DNA from: Dromaius novaehollandiae
Taxonomy: Eukaryota; Chordata; Aves; Casuariiformes; Dromaiidae
Direction: 5' to 3'
NCBI RefSeq assembly: GCF_036370855.1
Contig: NC_088132.1
Location: forward strand, 64,208,841-64,272,840
Length of the DNA: 64,000 bases
The first letter of the stretch is position 1. Each line of letters opens with the position of its first letter. The notes beneath the pieces are model-generated. The model saw only the letters and a program-made list of their open reading frames with translations. It had not been told where the DNA came from and did not search any database. Shown piece after piece: positions 13,250 through 25,680 of this stretch. The translations under genes were made by a program, and so were the position numbers.

Positions 13250-15229
13250 GAAGAAGCTCATTAATTTGCATGCACATCTGGTTGATTATGATGGAAGGAA
13301 GCTGGTAGCAAGTTACACAGGGCACTGGCTCCACTACCTAGTGCTTGTAATGTCGAATATGTATCCATTAGAAAGAGAACTGCAACCTATTTGTCTTCTA
13401 GCTCTTCCAGGCAAGGATCTTAACCCCAAAAAACTCCAACCTCCTATTTTCTCACTGGCCCCAAACAATAACAATTCCATGCAATTCTGTCCACACTGTA
13501 AAGGCAGTCACAAAGCACAAAATAATTCAGAAAACTGACCTGTTTTCGAAGAGTATGTAACAGGAGAGAGGAAGGCTAACCTAGCTGGGGAAGTAACGCG
13601 CTTTGAATTATCCACTCCAATCCACTGCTACATGAAATAAGGTCATTTTAGAGCAATATTAAAAGTAGCAGTATACAATTGTAAACATTATATGAAGTAC
13701 TGCTGATGGGAAAATAACCCAATTTTAAGAGTACATTTTAATAAGCAGAAAAATTTAATCACCGTTTTACTTGCACTGTGAAAATGAAGTAACCCAGCCT
13801 TACACCAATGTTACAAATACACTTCCTGCAGCACACTTTTGCAGCTTTAAGCCAGGGGTATGCAACTTAATTGCCAGGGCAACTGGCCAGAGTTCTGCTT
13901 GAAACCAGAAGGAAGCTAGCTAAGACTACAGCACTGCTTAAGCAAGGCAGAGACTGTTGAAATAGGAATTACAGGAATAATAAATATATAGGAATACGGA
14001 GGCCGATTGACCCAGCAGTGTTCCTCCAGTACCAGCTAATGCGACCACAAACCAGCCACAAGGATGGATTCCTGCCTCAGGCAAGCCCAGGCGCCAAGAG
14101 AAACAGTTCTCTCCCCCGCTCTGCCCCCGAGTCCTGTGCACATGTGAGCTAGCCACTTTGGCTTCAGTCTCTGGTGACTGTGGAGAGCTTGCAGGAGGTA
14201 ACTACAATCTGATTTTAAAGACAATATATGTACCCTCACGCTGACTGTTTTGATGGAGCATTCTATAAGAGATGGAAAAAAAAAATTAAGTGGTTGTGCA
14301 GGGATGTCAGGAAGGCTCATATTCACCAGCACAGTAGTAAAGCAGAGTTAACACCTTCATCCTCCCAGTTACTTTTGCACTTCCTCCAGTTGTTTACCAC
14401 ATCCATTATTTTAGGTTAGACTCCTGTGCTTTCACACAAGCACCACACATTGCACACAAAATTCCTCATGTTCTTAATTTCATTAGTTCTGCAAGATTTC
14501 TCAGTCCCAGGGAGTTATGCCCCAAATAAATGTTTGCATGCTCTTTGGGTGCACTGGCTCTCTCTTCCCCCATCTGAGGAATATTTGACATCATCATGTC
14601 TTTAGGCACTAATCTCTACTCAAATACAAAGATTACACCTACAACACTAGCTTTTCACCTACTGCTGATTCCAGCCAGTCTTTAGCTTTTTCCCAAGCTG
14701 CAATCATTTTTTAAAGTATTCACTTGCTTATTGTATTTATCTTGGCAAAAACGTTTCTGTGTTCACAGTTAAACTTTCAAGTACCTGAAGAAATCCAAGA
14801 GACTTTCTCTTTCTTCCCTCATCTCAAAGGCACCTCTGCAGCTGGTATCACCCTTCCATACGGGGGTTAGAATGTTCTTTCCAAAAATCATTTCTCTTCT
14901 CTCCCCCTCCCTAAGGATTAATTCTCACACTCCTAACAACCGAGTTTTATTAGATATCTAGACCCTGGAGAGCAGTTTTTATCTGCAAAAGGACCACCAT
15001 TGATGTGGACAAATGCCGGGTATTCTGGCCTTTTACATTTTTCCTACAAAACTTTCGCAAAGAAAAGTCTGCTGCTCTGCCTTTCTATTCATTTAATTTT
15101 AGCTTTGCTTTCCTTCCTGTGTTCCATATGCTTTTATACTGGTGATAAAAACTAAGGCCTGATAGCAGTGAATATACACAGCTCTCTCTTGTCAATAGCT
15201 GTTTAGCAACTAGCAAGCACCAAATGCTC

Positions 15230-15850
15230 AGAACGGTGATCGGTTCCTCGGGGGATTATTGCCTAATCCAGTATTAGGGCCGAACCCTTCCCCAGCATCC
15301 CTGCAGTTCTGACAGCACTACAACCAGAACTGACACACCGCAGTTCACAACGGGCGTTTGCATGCTTCTGCAGCGTGCTAACTGGGGCGCTTCAGCAACT
15401 AACCTGCTCCCATGAAGTCAATGGGAGTTTAATCATTTTGGAAGATTTGGTCCCATTCTTCTCATTTCTGTGTATCCGACACCCCCTCTCACACACACAC
15501 GCTTGCACGCTGTTCCTACTGCAGAAAGGAGATGGAAAATTACCCAGCAGCCAGACTGGTTGGCAGCTCTACGGTAACCTCCCTTCAGCAGGGAAGCGGC
15601 TCTGCACACCAGACCTGCACGCCTGGCACGAGACGACTTGTTTCAGCACCTCGTGGCCTGCTACAGGAGGAACCGTTCCGAGAGGAGGGTGCCTCACACC
15701 TCGTGGGGCCCCGCCAGGCTCCCTGCTCCAGTGCTTAACTCAGCCATACTGACACTGCACCGATACAGAGCCCCTGAGCCCAGCTTCACCTCCAAGCTCC
15801 CGGAGAGCCTGCACAGCGAGGATCCCAGCCTGAACTCAGATGCAGGTTTC
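15230..15850. promoter_or_regulatory. CpG-enriched patch in the intergenic region
   Basis: Roughly 25 CpGs in about 600 bp by hand count, with raised G+C; flanking kilobases have very few. It might be an unannotated promoter, an enhancer or the remnant of one. Open frames of 68-125 codons overlap here in several frames and resemble no known protein. No TATA box or splice structure was established. Confidence 0.3.
15407..15454. mobile_element. Short old repeat fragment with GAAGTCAATGGGAGTTT core
   Basis: CTCCCATGAAGTCAATGGGAG is a near-palindrome, and the GAAGTCAATGGGAGTTT core belongs to the same common sauropsid repeat class as the 17.9-kb fragment. It is only about 50 bp, so the assignment is tentative. 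Confidence 0.35.
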
Positions 15851-18800
15851 AAATAACCCTCAGGGAACAACATGTGAAAAAGCAAAAGCCCACAGAGTCC
15901 CTGGAGAACGGGCTCACACTTGGCCCTGGTCACTGCTGCCCTCCCTCTGCCCAGCCTTTGCAGCGCTGTCCCAGGTACAGTCCCCACAGGGAGGGTGGGA
16001 TCTGTAGGCAGCCCAAATTCAAGTTACTGCAGGAGGCAATAAGAAATGTAATGAATTTGAGTCCACTCCCCAGCCTCGCCATTACAGACAACCCAGCAAG
16101 ACTGAAGCTGGCACAACTTCAAATCTGTTTCCCCATCACTGTTCCCCATCAGTATGGCACAGAGAACAGTTTTCTTCAATCTTAACACCTTGGCCTTGTC
16201 AATTCATATTGAAGACAACTGCATAAATCAAGATCAGATATACTGCAAAATTCAGAATTATAATGTGACCTACTCCACCCACTGCTCTTGTTGATGAATG
16301 TAGAACCAGAATACAGTTAAGATTTAAAACAATCATAAAATGCAAATCAGCATACTTAAAGAAACACTGTCAGCTAGTATTAGGTCCAAGAAAATCTTAA
16401 CTTTGTATATAAATAAGGTTTTTAGTAAGAGCCCAGTAGGAACGGAAATATTTTCTTGAGAAGCAGGAGAGAAAAATGTTTTAATCAAGCTGTCTCTGCA
16501 TGGCTGCAAATCAAATATTGTTCTGGTGCATGGGAACTGTGCAGTTTATAACCTGACTCTAGAAGTACTAGACAGATCAGGAAAGAAAAGTAAGAGTTGC
16601 TCAAATGAATATGAACATGAAAAAGTTCAAAATCAATATGAGAAGTGACTTATTTTCATTGCTCAAACATGGAACAAAATAAAGCTTTAACACCTGCAGG
16701 TAAATCAGTTACAGCAACCCTGGTTAAAAAGTTGTCCTTACTCCTACATTTTTTTGATATTACCAGGACTGATGGTTGGGAAAAAATGAAATAAACAATG
16801 TCAATAAAAACCTAAATATTATAAAAGTGTATTTGCATTCTATTTAGGAAAAATCTGACATAGAAAAGCTAAGAGCTGCTGATTGTTGCTTTTGTTTCAA
16901 AAATGTAAACCCAGTGTACATTGTAACATCTACAAAACCAACAAATATGATGAGTTCATTAAACTAAATGTTCACTTTAACCCCAGCATATATTAATCTG
17001 TGTACAAACACTGTGCAAGAGCAGCTTTCTGTTTCTCAATTACACATTGTGGTTTGTAGACATGTGGTAAATAACCTTTAGAAAGACTGTCTCCAACTCC
17101 CTTGCATAGTCAGCCAAGTCACTGCTCAAATGTGAAATCACATACTTCTGGGGAAAAAAAGTCTGCTTTTTGTAAAAATCCTGAAAAGTGGAACCATTTG
17201 TCATGCATTCAGTATGTGTATTTGGAAAAAGTAACTTATAGGGACAGCTTAATTCCCTATACTACTTTTCATGCCTGGGAAGAACACAGTAGAGGGAGAG
17301 ACCATCTTAGTTTTGTTTAAAAAAAAAAAGTTTGATGTTTTTCAAAGTTACTATATGATTTAGGATACTGAAAAATAAGTGTCCATTACCAGAAGCAGTC
17401 ACTGATGAGATGTTTTTAGAAAGACACATGGTCATTACATTGGCATAAGTGCCATCTGACAGTATAGGAAGGAAACACAGCACAATTACTCAGAATCTGC
17501 TTTTCCAGATCCTTGCTGAGGCAAACTTATTCAGTCCTTACACACCACACTTGAAAATAACCTGCAAGCACTCAGACCTCGGTGCAGAGTTTGTATTTTG
17601 CCTCACCAAGACACAATTTTAATCAGTAGCAAACATATACAGCCCTAACTTGTTATGACTCTTTTGAAGTAAACCAAGCCAGAATGGAGGATAAGGGCAT
17701 TTTTCTGTTTGTGTGAAGTAGTACGTACTGCAGTCTGGTGCTCCTCTGAATATTCTTACGTTTCTTCAAGGCAGGAGCCTTTAACTGCTGCAATGACTAA
17801 CCTGCAGCCTACTTGGGAGAGTGAGCTCAGACAGAGGTAAACTCATTACCCTGGGCTGAGGCCTGGGCCATGAATATCATGGCCTTCTTGAAGAGCAAAA
17901 TTTCCTATTGATGGGTTATGTGTAGTTCTTCCAAAGCACTTAAATGAAGTCAGCAGGAGTTCGGCACCTATATATCTTTGGATATCTGGGCCTTAGTGCC
18001 CACAACAAGTTATACAAATCTGAGCAATGTATCTGTTAATAGGAAAGGCAGAAAAAAATGAAATACACCATGGAAAATGAGATGGTTCTAAAAGACACTT
18101 TCTAAGAACTGAAGCAGGATCGGTTCTTAGAGTCTTCATATAGCTTTAAAAAGTTGTATACACACACATATACCCATGCACACATATACATTGGCTTCAA
18201 AGAGTTTTCTGCAGAGTAAGAATTATAAATCAACAATCCCATAATGTATATTCTGGGTTTTTTTTTTTTAATAGAATTTTTGCTGCAACAAAATTGCAAA
18301 AAGGTTTAAAAACAAAGAAAGCTACAGTTCCCACTTCAAAACTCTCCTTAGGCTTACTTTAAGTCTCCAGATGTACTGCATCCTACAATACCTTATACAG
18401 TACAGTGACATTTATGACACTCCTATATTTCACCGTTCTGTATCGTCCAATTCCTCTAGAAAACAGAGAATGGGGAGTATACCCAGGAGTGTCTTCACGC
18501 GGCCACTGACTGCCTTAGCAGCCCTCATATTCCAGCCTACTTTTTGTAACTTCCTTTTACCTGCAGAGTGAGATAAATTAAAGTGTTCTTCCTAGCAAGT
18601 GAAAGGATTTGGGCCTGTCTTATAGTCTAAGTAGCTGTGAGTCATCAACTCTCTTCTGAAGCCTGAAAAGCACCTGACTACTGGAACCAATAACCGAGCA
18701 CCCTTGGTGAAAGTTAAGATGGCAGTGGGGAGGGAGGGCCTCCAGAAATAAACTGAAAAATAGTTTTAGACAGGTGCTTTTAGACTTTTTCTTCCACCCT

Positions 18801-21800
18801 TTCTTCTACAACACAGTTTCGTCTCAAACACTGTCACACAACGATTCTATCTAGCAATATGCATCCTGTTACTCTAATCAAGCATTCCCCTCCTTGTGCA
18901 ATATTGCTGTAACCGCCAACATGTGAGAGATGTAATCTACTTTGCCTCTGGCATAATCAGGAAAAACCTTTAGGTTTGAAGCACTGCACGATACTAATGC
19001 TGAAGAAAAGGGAAAACAAAGATGCCCAATTTGCTCTTAACAGGGGGAAAAAAGTAATTGAAGAAATGGAGAAGGATGAAGGTAGAAGGCTTCTTTTTAA
19101 ATGACTATTTGCAAGTGTTTTTGGTTTTGCCTTTTTTGTTAAAGAAGTGAAAATCTAGGTCCTGATTTAAGTGGTATGTTTTAGATGAACAAAATGAAGG
19201 TCTGGCATGAGAAGTATAGCAAAAACTCTTGAACATCTTTAACTCCAGTTTAGTAGAGGACAGACACAGGAGTAATTCCCTTACCACAGTGGTAACAAGA
19301 AAGGATTGATTTCTGCCCTGTCAGATGGACACCTCCTGCTGTTTTCCAAGGAGTCTGAGACAGCAGCAGGCAGCTCTGTTTCACTTGGAACGATCCCAGG
19401 ACAAAAATCCAGCCTCTCCTGCTTCAGCTGCAGGCTCCATGAATCCCCAAAGCCTTAACACAAAAGACCTTTGTAGAAGTGCCGAGCCACCATTACACAC
19501 GTAGCCTTTGATTTTTATTTAGAAAAACCTTTAAGCAGCTTTCTGGCCCAACACAGTTCCATGCTGAACAGCGGAAGGATGAACTCGCAAACGAACATGT
19601 GACCTGGGACTCCAGGCCATTTAACGCAGGATGCAGACACCTGCAGCCTCTCTCTCTCAGTGCGATGACAGAGAACTAGTGAGGAGAAATGCTCTCCTCC
19701 TCTCTCAGCTCAAGAAACAGAATATTGCCAAGACATACTAGAGACATGCTGTCATTTTAATACATCTTATTACCTATCTCCCTTAAGTCTGGACAGTTAA
19801 AACTGCTTTTATTTTAAAAGTCTAAGAATAAATCATGAAGTCTTATTTTCAACAATGGTGAGTATCTGTTACTACTACTGCTTAATAGGAACTGGGTTGC
19901 TTTCCATCTTTGAAAAATGAGGTATTTGTTCATCTAAATAAAGGTGCTTAATGCTAGACACCCAGATTTGAAGATTTTGACCAAAAGCTAAGAATTTATT
20001 ACAACTGCTGAAAGCTTGTTTCCAGCAGGCACGGTTTAGTATTAGAGCAGCAGTGCAGGAGAGAGCATGCGAAGAGAAGAACACCTGATAAAAATCCAGT
20101 AGAGAAGAAAGCTCCTTTAAGTGAGCTGCAAGCTGTAGGTTTACTTTAAAAAGCCATCTCATCTCAACTTAGACGAGAAGCATTCTAACAGCAAATGTAC
20201 GAGAGCATGTTCTAGCTATTTCTTTGCTGTCCTCTAGCGTCAGCTTTTTATGCTAAACAATTGGAAGAAACCTTGTTCTGTAGCCCATTCTATTTTTTTT
20301 TTTTTTAATGAACAAATACCTGTCATATTGTGAACTTCAGCAGGGATATCGATGCATGAGAAGAGGCCAAATTTTGATCCAATAGTAAGTTTGAGACAAT
20401 GTCACAGCAGCACATGAATGCAACTAGAAATCTTCAAGTAGGAGATTTACCCCACAGGGAGAATCACAGCAGAATACAGAACAAAACTGATTTTGCTCCC
20501 AGCTTTTCTTTAAACAAATGTTTGTTTATGCACATCGTTTGTGTAACTGACACTAACAGAACTATCTTTCCCTCCTGACTGTTTACAATATACCTATATA
20601 TGCAGGTTGTTCTGCTTAAGAGCATCTCTAGCCAACCCCAGCCTACACTAAGCAGTTTTACCAGTGGTTTCAAGAGCAGTCATAAATTTTACCAAAGTAG
20701 AGCAGCTCTATAAAATGTACAGTTGTCTCTGCATTTAGGGGTTGGCACAGTAAAGTATCACAAAATTTAGCTATACTAATTTAAAATTTAAAAATTTAAT
20801 TAAAAACAAACAAAACCACAAAAACTTTAACCAAAATAACCCCTGCACAAAACCTGCAAGTATATCAGCACAGATCAGAGCTGGCCGAAGACCTCCAGCA
20901 CCCTCTTCTGGTTCCTAGAGGACACGCTGCACGCTCACAACTAGAAACTCCCCCTCCTGTTTAGCGGGCACCAACTATGGCCCAGCTGTGATATACCCAG
21001 ATGCTTGCTAATTGCATGCTGCTGCCCACACACAGTGGCACTGCAGTGGACAATACAGGACATCCTATTATTTTAAAAGTTTCAAGAAGAAATTCCAGTC
21101 CTTGCAACACTGTTCCTATCAGTCTCAGGATGCATTATTTGTGTTACTGTATCAGTTAGAAGCTGTATGTGCAGGGCCAGAACCTTAATACACACAAAGT
21201 ACAGACACAGGGAAAAATTGCTTACAAGAGGCAGATGGAAGAGCAGAGGACAATTAACATGCAATAAAGTCCGAGAGCCCAGCAGAGATCAGAGCAGTCT
21301 GGCTTGCCAAGACTCCTCACTATTTTGTTTCATTTTGGAAGGTTTGAGGGGTTTTGCCAGACACCATCTCTGGGAAGGAAGAAAACAATGTAATTTTGCT
21401 TGCCTCCAGAAACAGCAGAGAAGAAAGCATAAGGATGCCCTCTTCAAAACTGAACACATGAATGACAGCCTCTGGAGTCACTGGCTAAAGGCAGGTGCCA
21501 TCCTCTTTGAGATGAATGAGAAGTGATGCATAAGTTAGAGGTGTCTACATTACAGAAGGCTTGAAAGCGGGACAAGCAACCCATGTTTAAAGTAATCAGG
21601 GCAGGAAACAAGAAGAAGGAAGGAGCCAGAGATGATCCACGATGGGAGAAGATTCTTTGCAACATCACTCTGAGACAGGCAGGGCAGCACTGTGCTACAG
21701 CCAGACAAAGAGATGCTGCTGATTTGAGAACTAAGTTGATGAAAACAATCTCAATGAATATGCTCTAAACAGACAGAATAGGTTATACCTTAGAGATGTT

Positions 21801-23580
21801 ACCCAGCGTAGATCTGCAGTATTTAGATGCAATACCAGAACCTAAAGGTTTGGAAGATTGAGACAGACAAGATAAATTAATAATTAGGAAGTGAAACATG
21901 AAACAGTCAAAAGATACTATTTAGAATTAAGAAAATAGAAAGTAGACCATTGATTGGGAAGTCTGTGCTCTCAGTTAAGCGATATCACTTCCACACTGCT
22001 TGAAGCTACTCACTTTTCTGCCTGTAGTGCTGACACTCTACTTCCTTCGTGCAAATTGCTCTGGGGGCCAGGCTACACAACATAAAGCAGATTTCTTCCT
22101 CCTTGGGTACTGCAGAAATGAGCAACTACAGCTCCCTTCTAGTCTCTTTTAATCATATTGGGGTTTTTCTCTCCCTGTAGTACTTAGAGAGTAAGAAGTC
22201 CTAAGTGTAGCAAAGTCCAAAGCCCTGGACTTTCATCACTTTGCATAGATACAGAAAGGGGACTTTTTGTATCTACTTAAGGGACCACTATACAAAGAAA
22301 AAAAATGAGGCCTTGACCAAGCAGCTGGAAAGGGAAGGATACAAGCACAGTCCTGGCATGGCCCAGGACTGACTTTACTCTAGGACTTTGGCTCAAGTAA
22401 GCCAAAGACAAAATGATCAGTGTATCCCTACGTGGTCAAGGCTTCTTGCATGACATGAGCAGAAGAAGGTCATGGCATGAGATACCATCAAGGCGCACAT
22501 CACAGAAGAGGTTAACAAGAGAACCAAAATTATGCCGAAGATGATCTTGGGAACAAGAATTTCCTCAGGACCAGAGAGATCAACCAGATGCCTACACAGC
22601 TAAAGAGACTCCTACATGTACTCCAAGCTAAGCCACTACTCCCCCATTAAAGACCAGGAAACCAACCATGAGCACAACCATTAGATCTGTATACATCAGT
22701 GTGTGATGACAACAGCAGTCAGCATATTTTCTGGGCATGACTAACATGAGCAAGCATTATCAAATACCCTTTTCAGTGCCACTCTCACCCTTACCATGCA
22801 GCAGAGCCACCATCCCTCACCATGCAGCATTCCTCTGCAAGGCAAGGGCTCACCCTGCTCACCTTAACATCCACGCCTGCATACTGTTTCCTTTCTCTAA
22901 CTGCCTGATTAAGCCAATTAAAATATTTGTGCTTTGTTAACCCACAGCTTTGTCAAGATTACAGTTGTTTCAGAGGTCATGAGAAACACTTCTTCTTTGC
23001 TGAGGTTTTTTATTTATTTGATAATAAAGTCAATCTGTCCTGGTTTGGCAAATCCTAACACAGTTACCTGACATTGCAAGTGGTGCATTTATCATTTTTT
23101 TCCTTACAATTCCTTTTTTTCCTAACAATTAACACTGAAACAGAATTGGTCTCCTCTGGTTAGCCCTGGACATCCTGCCTTCCCATGCACTCCCCATACA
23201 TACAATTCCTTCAGACACTGCCCAGCAACTCATTGCTCAGGAAGAAAGTGAGAACTTCACCACCTCCACTTCATCCACTCATTTGTGCATTTGCTCTTTG
23301 ACAGGGATTAAACACCACTAAAGCAATCAAACACTGACCGTATTCTTGTACTTACCAGTTCGCAATCAACACAGCACTGGAACCAGGTTTGCAGGTCTTC
23401 ACTGCACTCACCAGGTAACTAGCAGTGCCACCAAAGACTTCCAGCTCAGGCCAGCAGCTCTATTGCCTCTCCCACAGCAACTGCTTTCCATGAGTCTTCC
23501 ACCTTGCAGCTTCTCCTCCCCAACATCTTGCTCAGTATTTGCTCCCCCCAAATCCTACTCAGCACCTGCCAGTCCTCCAA
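15851..23580. other. Intergenic, no gene recognised
   Basis: AT-rich sequence with an octamer ATGCAAAT at 16340-16347, an old repeat fragment at 17.9 kb and T14 at 20293-20306. No coding potential supported. Confidence 0.65.
17941..18002. mobile_element. Old dispersed repeat fragment (CR1/L3-like)
   Basis: TGAAGTCAGCAGGAGTTCGG, CACCTATATATCTTTGGATA and TCTGGGCCTTAGTGCC match, in order, a repeat very common in sauropsids (GAAGTCAATGGGAGTTAGG, CACCTAAATACCTTTGAGGA, TCTGGGCC). The exact family is not certain. Confidence 0.45.
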
Positions 23581-23700
23581 ACAGCACAGCACAGCACAGC
23601 ACAGCACAGCACAGCACAGCACAGCACAGCACAGCACAGCACAGCACAGCACAGCACAGCACAGCACAGCACAGCACAGCACAGCACAGCACAGCACAGC
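23581..23700. repeat. Perfect pentanucleotide array (ACAGC)24
   Basis: Twenty-four uninterrupted copies of ACAGC, 120 bp with no mismatch. No frame on either strand contains a stop, which creates overlapping artificial open frames (Thr-Ala-Gln-His-Ser on plus, Ala-Val-Leu-Cys-Cys on minus). These are not genes. Perfect length suggests a young, probably length-variable array. Confidence 0.98.
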
Positions 23701-23806
23701 GACCTGCTGTCTTCCTTGCACCACTCCTCACAGCTCCCCTTCCTTGCCAGCCTGCAAGGCCCCCTTGCTTCCCCCACCCCATCAAGCTGCTCAGTTCCAC
23801 CTGAGA

Positions 23807-23827
23807 GCTAATTAGCTGCTAATTAGC
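23807..23827. repeat. Two tandem GCTAATTAGC palindromes
   Basis: GCTAATTAGC at 23807-23816 and 23818-23827, separated by one T and followed by GCTGCTGC. Each is a perfect palindrome around the TAATTA homeodomain core. It lies about 107 bp past the ACAGC array. Confidence 0.7.
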
Positions 23828-23836
23828 TGCTGCTGC

Positions 23837-25680
23837 ACTAGACTGTTGGGCTAACCCTACCTCAACTCTGATCTGAACCATTGTCCATTCTTCAAACATT
23901 TACCTCAGCTGTTTCTGCTAAGAACATTAACATTGAGCTCTTTCACTGCCTAGCTCCATGAGCTCTGTCTCATTACAGTCCTCTTTGCCTTATTCTTACT
24001 ATTTCTTTAGAAGCTGTTCTCCACTACTAGAGCAGTTCCTGTTCCAGCCTTACCTCACCACATTTGCTCCTTAAAGCAGCTTCCACTGTAATCCCTTCCC
24101 TTTCATCCTGCATCCAGGGGAAGAACCCAGCAAGTGAATCTTTGCAGTTGAAGACATCCTGCCCTATGTCCTGCTGAGTCCAAACGGGGCAGCTTCTGGG
24201 CCTGTTTTTTTTTCTTTTTTGCTACTGACTCATTGGTTCTGCACCATAAAATAATCTGCCTAAAATACAAACATCAGAAGATAAGCCTTTAGGAAGTCTA
24301 ATAGAAGCCAAGCAAAAATATACATATATTTGCTAAAGAAAAATGCAGATTAACTCACACTGCAGTTGCCTAGTTTTGACCAATGCAGGAGTTAAGCCAT
24401 GCTGCATAGACTCTTTTGATTTTGTTCAAATAACAGCCTCAGCTCTTTAGAGAGCTCTGGCCTATTCCCCCTTTCTGCTCTACTCTAACAATGGTGCACC
24501 CTTCTGCAAGGGCACTTCTGCACCACTGGGTTTATTTGCAATCTGCCTTCAACCCTTACCTCACAGGACTGTTTTGAGGTTCACTCCTAAATCCTATAAG
24601 GATTTTACAGAAGCTCTAGCCTTTTTTCCTAATCCATTTTTCCCAATCCATTTTTCCCATTTTGATTTTCCCCTTCTAACAATAAACTACTCTAAAATCA
24701 GGACCACCATTGTTAAGCAGTAAGAAACATACCGAAATAAAAGTAAAGTCAAGCATTTGCGAGATAAGGAACACAGAACTTGACTGAAGGCTAGGTAACG
24801 TAAGCCTGTGTAATCTTCACACCCTTGCAGACATGCATTATTAGTTAGTCTTTAATTGTACAAACACATACCATTCACTTGACAGTACACCTGCTTATTC
24901 AGTAGTTTGTTTTTACCTACCTAACAAATGTTGTCCAGACTGTACAAAATGCAAAACCACTGGCCTCCTCATAAGTATCTCTCTGGTACTGTTGTATTGA
25001 GACCTTAACCAAGACAAAACTTCTGTTCACATTCTTGTGATTAGCCCATAACATTATCCACTTTCTCCAAATAAAGTCATAAATTCAGTATGAAAATTTT
25101 CAAAAACATCTACTAAATTCAACATCTCATTGACTGCAGGTTTCAATTAAACTATTCTAGTTTATAGCTAAACTGGAACATGGATATAGTCCCACATTTT
25201 CAGAATTTAATAACTAATTTGTTAACCTCAACTAATCAAACGATTTTATTCTGTAAAAAGATTATTTGTGCACATCCACTTCAGAGGTGGACAAAGCAAA
25301 AATAAAATCGTAAAAAGTAACTCAGAGCACAGAAAAAGTGCTCAAGTGAACAGTTTGTGTAAAATATCTGTGTACTTTACACTCCTACTCGAGCTTCTTT
25401 TTGAAATAGCTTTCCAAGGTAGATAAAAGCATCTTGCAACTTTTGGTAATGAAACGTTTCATAGCTTAGCACAAACAGTGGCTTGATTCAGTAGGCTACT
25501 TATACTCAAACATATTGATTTCTATGGACCAGCTCATTTCAGACATTACCATTTAAGTAATATCTCATTACCTAAATAATGTTACAGGAAAACAAACAAA
25601 TCTGACAATCAATGAGGAAGTCTTTCTGTTTGGATATAATTTAAGTTTCATGTATCCTGGGTAGCAAAGAACCTGGATAC
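23837..25680. other. Intergenic, nothing recognised
   Basis: AT-rich sequence without long open frames, clear repeats or RNA genes. Confidence 0.65.

Larger units (their letters stand above)
4016..15229. other. Intergenic, no gene recognised
   Basis: AT-rich unique-looking DNA with simple repeats at 7386, 8615, 10161 and 13230. Open frames are up to about 130 codons, overlap on both strands and match nothing I know. Confidence 0.65.

Noticed and set aside
23346..23815. Several overlapping open frames with TAQHS or AVLCC repeats
   Set aside because: They exist only because the ACAGC pentamer has no stop in any frame. The flanks resemble no protein.
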